Part shown: positions 59,873 through 64,000 of the stretch, one piece after another
How positions within the stretch are numbered: the stretch's first letter is position 1
Layout of the letters: each line of letters starts with the position of its first letter
Source: a virus
Reading direction: 5' to 3' (one strand)
Length of the DNA: 64,000 bases
Virus record (IMG/VR): IMGVR_UViG_3300042327_001260
Span: 62,001-126,000 of that record
Notes under the pieces: generated by a model
The model's input: only the letters and a program-made list of their open reading frames with translations
Told to the model about the DNA's origin: nothing
The model's database searches: none
Position numbers and translations under genes: made by a program

Positions 59873-60439
59873 TTATTTTTTTACGTATTTAAACCAACAT
59901 CTATTAATAACCTTATCCGGTTTACCAAAAAATTCATCAACTGCTTTAATAACTCCAGGCCAAGATTCACAGTAGTCGTGACCGGACATAATACTGTCTG
60001 GTTTCATTTTATTAAACCAAGATTCTATATCTTTTTTAACCGATTCATAAGAATGTCCCGCATCGATGAATATCGCATCAACCGACGAGTCCTCAAACAA
60101 ATTAGATGCTGTTGCACTATCATAAATAAAATATTTAAAATTTTCTTTAATCGGTTCAGTGTTTTTTATAAATTGATCGAGTATATTTTTATCTTCTTTA
60201 AGGTAAGCATTTACTTCATTCAAATCTGATCCTGCAGTCACTCCTTCAAATGTGTCAACAGTAAAAAAATTTATTTTTTTATTATTGTTTAATAGTTCAA
60301 CAACCGCATAACAAGTACTTTTACCTTTCCATGCTCCAAGTTCAACAAAATTAGAACCATCATTGCAAAAGTTTAATAATTCTGAATATTCGTTTTCCAT
60401 ATTAAACCATCCATCTATTTTTTTATAAAAATGTTCCAT
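59873..60439 (-). CDS. Class I SAM-dependent methyltransferase (type 24-like)
   Basis: 188 aa. NFVELGAWKGKSTCYAV provides the SAM-binding motif I (E-x-G-x-x-x-G), and DAIFIDAGHSYESVKKDIESW with GHDYCESWPGV matches methyltransferase_24/CmcI-like sugar-modifying methyltransferases. Likely acts on a glycan or nucleotide sugar, given the operon. Confidence 0.75.
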   Translation of the reverse strand: MEHFYKKIDGWFNMENEYSELLNFCNDGSNFVELGAWKGKSTCYAVVELLNNNKKINFFTVDTFEGVTAGSDLNEVNAYLKEDKNILDQFIKNTEPIKENFKYFIYDSATASNLFEDSSVDAIFIDAGHSYESVKKDIESWFNKMKPDSIMSGHDYCESWPGVIKAVDEFFGKPDKVINRCWFKYVKK

Positions 60440-60440
60440 A

Positions 60441-61004
60441 TTATTTATTTTTTTTAAATACCATTATTGTGTTTTTAAACCACCAAGCATTTGAATGACT
60501 ATTACGTAGAGATGTACTATTGATTTCATCATAAATAAAATCTCTTTTTTCAAACTCCTTTATAATATAATCATTATTTCTACAATTTACGTGTCCGTGA
60601 CCTGGTTGTCCTTCTACCGCCCAACTCACAATAATTAAATTTTCAGAGTGATTACACAAGTTATTAATAAAAACGCTCTCGTATTCAGAAGGTATATGTT
60701 CCCCAACTTCAAAACTTAAAACACAATCAAATTTTTTATTTAATTCAAATGGAATTGATAAATCTAAAGTTTTAGCAATTCCATTAGTTAATTTTTCTGT
60801 GTTCGGATTTCCATCGTAAGCTTCGCATATAAACCCATTGTCTAATAATTTTGATACATAATCACCCATTCCACATCCAAAATCACAAAATGTTTTTACA
60901 TTATTTTCGATTGAAAATTCAATCACTTTATTTGATAATGAAGAATCAAAAATATGTCCTTCAGAATCAAAGGTTTCCCAATATCCTCTTTCGTTTATTT
61001 TCAT
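60441..61004 (-). CDS. Class I SAM-dependent methyltransferase
   Basis: 187 aa. Motif I is TFCDFGCGMGDYVSKL, followed by CEAYDGNPN, FDCVLSFEVGEHIP and LIIVSWAVEGQPGHGHVNCR. This is the order of the UbiE/small-molecule methyltransferase fold. Substrate unknown; context suggests glycan modification. Confidence 0.8.
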   Translation of the reverse strand: MKINERGYWETFDSEGHIFDSSLSNKVIEFSIENNVKTFCDFGCGMGDYVSKLLDNGFICEAYDGNPNTEKLTNGIAKTLDLSIPFELNKKFDCVLSFEVGEHIPSEYESVFINNLCNHSENLIIVSWAVEGQPGHGHVNCRNNDYIIKEFEKRDFIYDEINSTSLRNSHSNAWWFKNTIMVFKKNK

Positions 61005-61005
61005 T

Positions 61006-61710
61006 TTAATTTTTAACTTTTATTAAATTTTTTTTATTTTTTATGTAATCCTCAACTATTTCGTTTTCTTTTTTTAAATAATGAATTGCCCATCCAAATT
61101 TTAAATTTTCGTCTGATATTCTTTCCGCAAACATTTTATATCTATCAACAGTATAGTTAACTCCTAAATATTTGTAATGTAAAAGATTATAAATATTTTT
61201 AGAATATATTACACTTCCTATTGGAGATGCCGAATGACAACCCGGTTCATAATTTATATCAGTAATTTTTGACTTATTAAATAATAAAATTTTATCATAC
61301 ATAGTATCAGGAAACCCAAATGATAAATTATTTAAATTTAATTCATCATCTGTATTCATAATATGATAACCTTTAAATTTAAAAAGGGTAGTTCCGTTTT
61401 TATCCTCATTAATTAACTCTTCTTGGTTTATTTGAATTAATTCATCACAATCGCAAACAATAACCCAATCGGTATTTGAATTTTTCCAACAGTTATTTTT
61501 TATCTCTAAATATTTAGAATCAGACAAATTATTATTTGAGTCATAATAAAAAATTTCACACCCCAAATTTTTTGCAATATTTACAGTATTATCGGTAGAA
61601 TAATTATCATATATTTTAATAATACAATTTGGAAATAATTTTCTATAATGATTTACAAAAAATTCTATCATTAATTCTTCGTTATATGTTAAAGTATGAA
61701 TTGTTAACAT
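61006..61710 (-). CDS. Glycosyltransferase, GT2/GT92-like
   Basis: 234 aa. MLTIHTLTYNEELMIEFFVN, IKIYDNYSTDNTVNIA and WVIVCDCDELIQI give a GT-A fold with a D-x-D-E motif, as in GT2/GT92-type enzymes. Acceptor unknown. Overlaps the next gene at one base. Confidence 0.78.
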   Translation of the reverse strand: MLTIHTLTYNEELMIEFFVNHYRKLFPNCIIKIYDNYSTDNTVNIAKNLGCEIFYYDSNNNLSDSKYLEIKNNCWKNSNTDWVIVCDCDELIQINQEELINEDKNGTTLFKFKGYHIMNTDDELNLNNLSFGFPDTMYDKILLFNKSKITDINYEPGCHSASPIGSVIYSKNIYNLLHYKYLGVNYTVDRYKMFAERISDENLKFGWAIHYLKKENEIVEDYIKNKKNLIKVKN

Positions 61711-62294
61711 TACTTTTTTCTTTCTAATATAGTTAATCCATTATTATTTGTAAATCTTTCTTTTACTTTCCAAAGGTTCCCTTTTTCCGATTCTAAAAAA
61801 TCTAACACTGCTGTCCATAAACCTTGTTTGTTTTTTGATTCATTTATAATTAGAGGACTTGCGTGACTATATACATTTTCATCGACATCCCCAAAAGTTG
61901 TGGTGTCGTGTAAAATGATATATTTTGAACATTTGTCAGAATGAATATCCAACTCACAGATTAATTGATTATATGTGTGTAATGTATCTATAAATAATAA
62001 TTCCGTCTCTTCTATTTCTATAGTTAAAACATCCGATTGAATAAATTGATAATCTATGTTGTAATTTTTAGATAAATCAATTACCTCCTCAATTTTAGGA
62101 TGTCTAACAATATCGTAACTAATCATTTTTTTTGGGTTAGATAAAAGTAGTGGCCAAGTAGATGATACCCACCTAACACCCATTTCTGTTATGTGTTCAC
62201 ATTCATTAGCATATTTAAGTAATGTTGGTAGATGTTCATTTATATCTGAAGGTGTTGAACATTGTTTTTCGTATATTAAATTTATTTTTTCCAT
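61710..62294 (-). CDS. Methyltransferase-like protein (type 24 / cephalosporin-hydroxylase-like)
   Basis: 194 aa. HITEMGVRWVSSTWPLL takes the place of SAM motif I (E-x-G-x-x-x-x-S), followed by MISYDIVRHP, ELLFIDTLHTYNQL and YIILHDTTTFGD. The pattern matches the Rhamno/CmcI-like methyltransferase_24 group. SAM binding may be weakened by the missing glycines. Confidence 0.65.
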   Translation of the reverse strand: MEKINLIYEKQCSTPSDINEHLPTLLKYANECEHITEMGVRWVSSTWPLLLSNPKKMISYDIVRHPKIEEVIDLSKNYNIDYQFIQSDVLTIEIEETELLFIDTLHTYNQLICELDIHSDKCSKYIILHDTTTFGDVDENVYSHASPLIINESKNKQGLWTAVLDFLESEKGNLWKVKERFTNNNGLTILERKK

Positions 62295-62929
62295 TTTAAT
62301 TTTTTTTTGTGTATTAATATCATATTATTTATGTCGTTTATTCTATTATTAGTTTTAAGTCTATAGTGAAAAAATCCCTCATCAATTTCATTTGTATTAT
62401 AAGTTAAATCAAATCTATATGAATTTATTAAAGGAATATTATTAGAAGAAAGAAATTTTCCAAAACAAACGTCGTCAATCAAACTAAAATCTAATTTTTC
62501 TTTATTGTCTATTAATAAATGCACTAAGTCTTTAGATAGAACGAACCCGGATCCTGAGCAAAAAGGTATACCAAAATGATTCCCTAAAATTCCAGAATAA
62601 AAATTGTTTTTGGGTTTATTTTCTAAATGTAATTTTAATAGATTCTTATCAATATACGAACTTGAATTTGTTCTAAAAACAAAATCAAAATCCATATTAG
62701 AAATAAGTTTAAAGGCTTCTATAGATTTATTACCACAATTTATTAAACTCTCAGGGACATCTGTTAAAATATTATTACCGACTATTATATTTTCATTATT
62801 ATTACCAAAATAGTAATATGTTTCAACACCTTCAACGGGTAAACTATCCCACGTTTGTTTTTGTGTTTTATAAAATTCAGTATATATTCCTGAATCGTCA
62901 TATGAAAGAACTAAAATTAATATTCTCAT
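62282..62929 (-). CDS. Glycosyltransferase, GT31-like
   Basis: 215 aa. Start RILILVLSYDDSGIYTEFYK, then DFDFVFRTNSSSYID, FCSGSGFVLSKDLV and DDVCFGKFL. These match the GT31 (galactosyltransferase) order, with the D-x-D position replaced by R-T-N. Overlaps both neighbours by a few bases. Confidence 0.65.
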   Translation of the reverse strand: MRILILVLSYDDSGIYTEFYKTQKQTWDSLPVEGVETYYYFGNNNENIIVGNNILTDVPESLINCGNKSIEAFKLISNMDFDFVFRTNSSSYIDKNLLKLHLENKPKNNFYSGILGNHFGIPFCSGSGFVLSKDLVHLLIDNKEKLDFSLIDDVCFGKFLSSNNIPLINSYRFDLTYNTNEIDEGFFHYRLKTNNRINDINNMILIHKKKLKWKK

Positions 62930-63645
62930 ATTAAAAAATTTATTAATTTATCTATTTCATTTTTGTATTTTGAATATGGTCGTAAAGAGTGAGAATCTAC
63001 ATAATTTTGAGTTTTTAATTCGTTTTCATCATATGTCCAATAAACTCTATCTATTCTTTTTTTTGCTCTTCCATACTCCCAGCCACGATTTAATTTAGTA
63101 ATTATTGATTGATTTTCATATAAGTTAACCATTTTTCCAAAATATAACTCATCCGTATCCCAACCAAATCCCATATCATTTAATTTTATACAGTACTCCT
63201 CAAAAGTGTCTTCAAATTTCATAATGTCATTGAATACCTTTCCTTTTGCCGCATTGTAACATATTGGGTATCTAACAACTCCTTGGTATGCGTCAGAACT
63301 AAAAATAACTAAATTATCATTATTAATAGTTTCAATATCTTTAACAAAATAATTTTTACATAATGGTAACATATCAATATCTGATGTCAGACATACACTA
63401 TTTTGATAATATTTTGTGACATACATTCTGGCTATTTGTGACTGAAATCCCGTATTAATCCCATCAATTTTTTTAAAATTGTGAATAACGCAATCATCAT
63501 ATTCAATAACATCATTATTGTCGGATATCTTCACTAATAAGGGTTTAATACCGACTAAATTAAACCAAAGTTTTTTTACAGGTTCCCAAAATTCAGAGTA
63601 CATTTGGTTATTATCTGTACTAACAATTGCGTAATCTATTTTCAT
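62926..63645 (-). CDS. Glycosyltransferase-like protein with D-x-D
   Basis: 239 aa. KIDYAIVSTDNNQMYSEFWE, and SVCLTSDIDMLPLCKNYF contain a D-I-D metal-binding motif as in GT8/GT-A enzymes, and WDTDELYFGKMV follows. Substrate unknown. Confidence 0.68.
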   Translation of the reverse strand: MKIDYAIVSTDNNQMYSEFWEPVKKLWFNLVGIKPLLVKISDNNDVIEYDDCVIHNFKKIDGINTGFQSQIARMYVTKYYQNSVCLTSDIDMLPLCKNYFVKDIETINNDNLVIFSSDAYQGVVRYPICYNAAKGKVFNDIMKFEDTFEEYCIKLNDMGFGWDTDELYFGKMVNLYENQSIITKLNRGWEYGRAKKRIDRVYWTYDENELKTQNYVDSHSLRPYSKYKNEIDKLINFLI

Positions 63646-63999
63646 AATAATATTTTATAATCTTCTGTTACCGGAGTTTCGTTTATACTAATTCGTTCAC
63701 CAACAAATCTACCATTTTCTCTTTTAATAGGAAATGGTTTTTTTTCATAAAATTCATCGTGTGTACAACGATCGTTTAAAAATATTTGGTATATGGTTTT
63801 AGAAAAAACTTGATCGTGACCATATTCTAAAGTCCTGCCAAGATTAAATTTATTAACTAAATCTGTCATAGGTATCGTTTTAGCCTTTATTCCCCACATA
63901 CCCGCAAGAATTCCTGGTTCACTTATACCATAAGGTATTACATGAGCAGGGTGATCTCTCATAACGTGTAATGTCTTTTTGCTCTCAATCCAATCTTGT
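63642..63999 (-). CDS. Glycan-biosynthesis-associated protein, 5' partial
   Basis: The frame runs open to the right edge, so the start lies outside; the first internal ATG is at 63962. The visible part, HVMRDHPAHVIPYGIS and GILAGMWGIKAKTIP, is a motif I associate with glycosyltransferase-linked proteins of polysaccharide clusters. It fits the cluster. Ends with an overlap on the next gene. Confidence 0.6.
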   Translation of the reverse strand, partial: QDWIESKKTLHVMRDHPAHVIPYGISEPGILAGMWGIKAKTIPMTDLVNKFNLGRTLEYGHDQVFSKTIYQIFLNDRCTHDEFYEKKPFPIKRENGRFVGERISINETPVTEDYKILL

Positions 64000-64000
64000 A

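Noticed and set aside
1-64000. Integrase, transposase, attachment sites or other signs of a prophage or insertion element
   Set aside because: No such gene, inverted-repeat ends or target duplications were found; the content fits a lytic phage.

Overview
The window is about 64 kb of an AT-rich tailed-phage genome with T4-type head morphogenesis. The recognisable core is a large terminase, portal, prohead protease, acidic scaffold, major capsid protein, gp5-like baseplate protein and gp55-like late sigma factor. The host is very probably a member of the Bacteroidota, most likely a flavobacterium. The signs are two proteins with type IX secretion sorting domains, a DUF4494 protein, promoters of the TAnnTTTG type used by the Bacteroidota primary sigma factor, and an almost complete absence of Shine-Dalgarno sequences. 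Everything here is read from the sequence alone; no database search was run.

Layout. (1) 1-31 kb, mostly + strand: a long accessory array. Many of its proteins begin with a short basic, amphipathic leader ending in L/I-x-E, the cleavage signature of T4-type prohead proteases. They include a muramidase, a GNAT-like protein, very large proteins with hydrophobic segments, and proline-rich and GYF-like proteins. On the - strand lie a three-domain peptidoglycan hydrolase (also with a leader), a pyrimidine-dimer-glycosylase-like gene, an M20 peptidase, a ClpC-like unfoldase without its N-domain, a secreted DUF2927 protein and a tmRNA. (2) 31.7-45.4 kb, + strand: nucleotidyltransferase, terminase, portal, holin-like protein, protease, scaffold and capsid, with a ribosomal protein bS21 gene antisense in the middle. 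(3) 45.5-48.3 kb, + strand: a T9SS type A protein and a DUF5872-like leader protein. (4) 48.3-58.8 kb, - strand: tail/baseplate genes, late sigma factor, two glycosyltransferases, an HAD-like protein and PhoH. (5) 58.8-64 kb, - strand: GDP-mannose 3,5-epimerase-like protein, methyltransferases and glycosyltransferases.

How the parts may work together. Two promoter classes can be read by eye. Capsid, tail and leader-bearing units start 3-54 nt downstream of ATATTTAT, often only 4-8 nt before the ATG, which predicts leaderless or very short 5' ends. Several - strand accessory genes and the tmRNA instead have host-type TTTG/TTGG-N19-20-TAnnTTTG promoters. The phage also seems to rework translation and proteolysis: a bS21 homologue with the only clear Shine-Dalgarno site I found and without the tyrosine expected near position 54, a tmRNA with an atypical tag, and a ClpC-like ATPase that keeps the ClpP-docking loop. 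The leader family together with the protease looks like a large capsid-targeting system that would load many proteins into the head for ejection. The two T9SS proteins suggest the phage also uses the host secretion system to decorate the cell surface.
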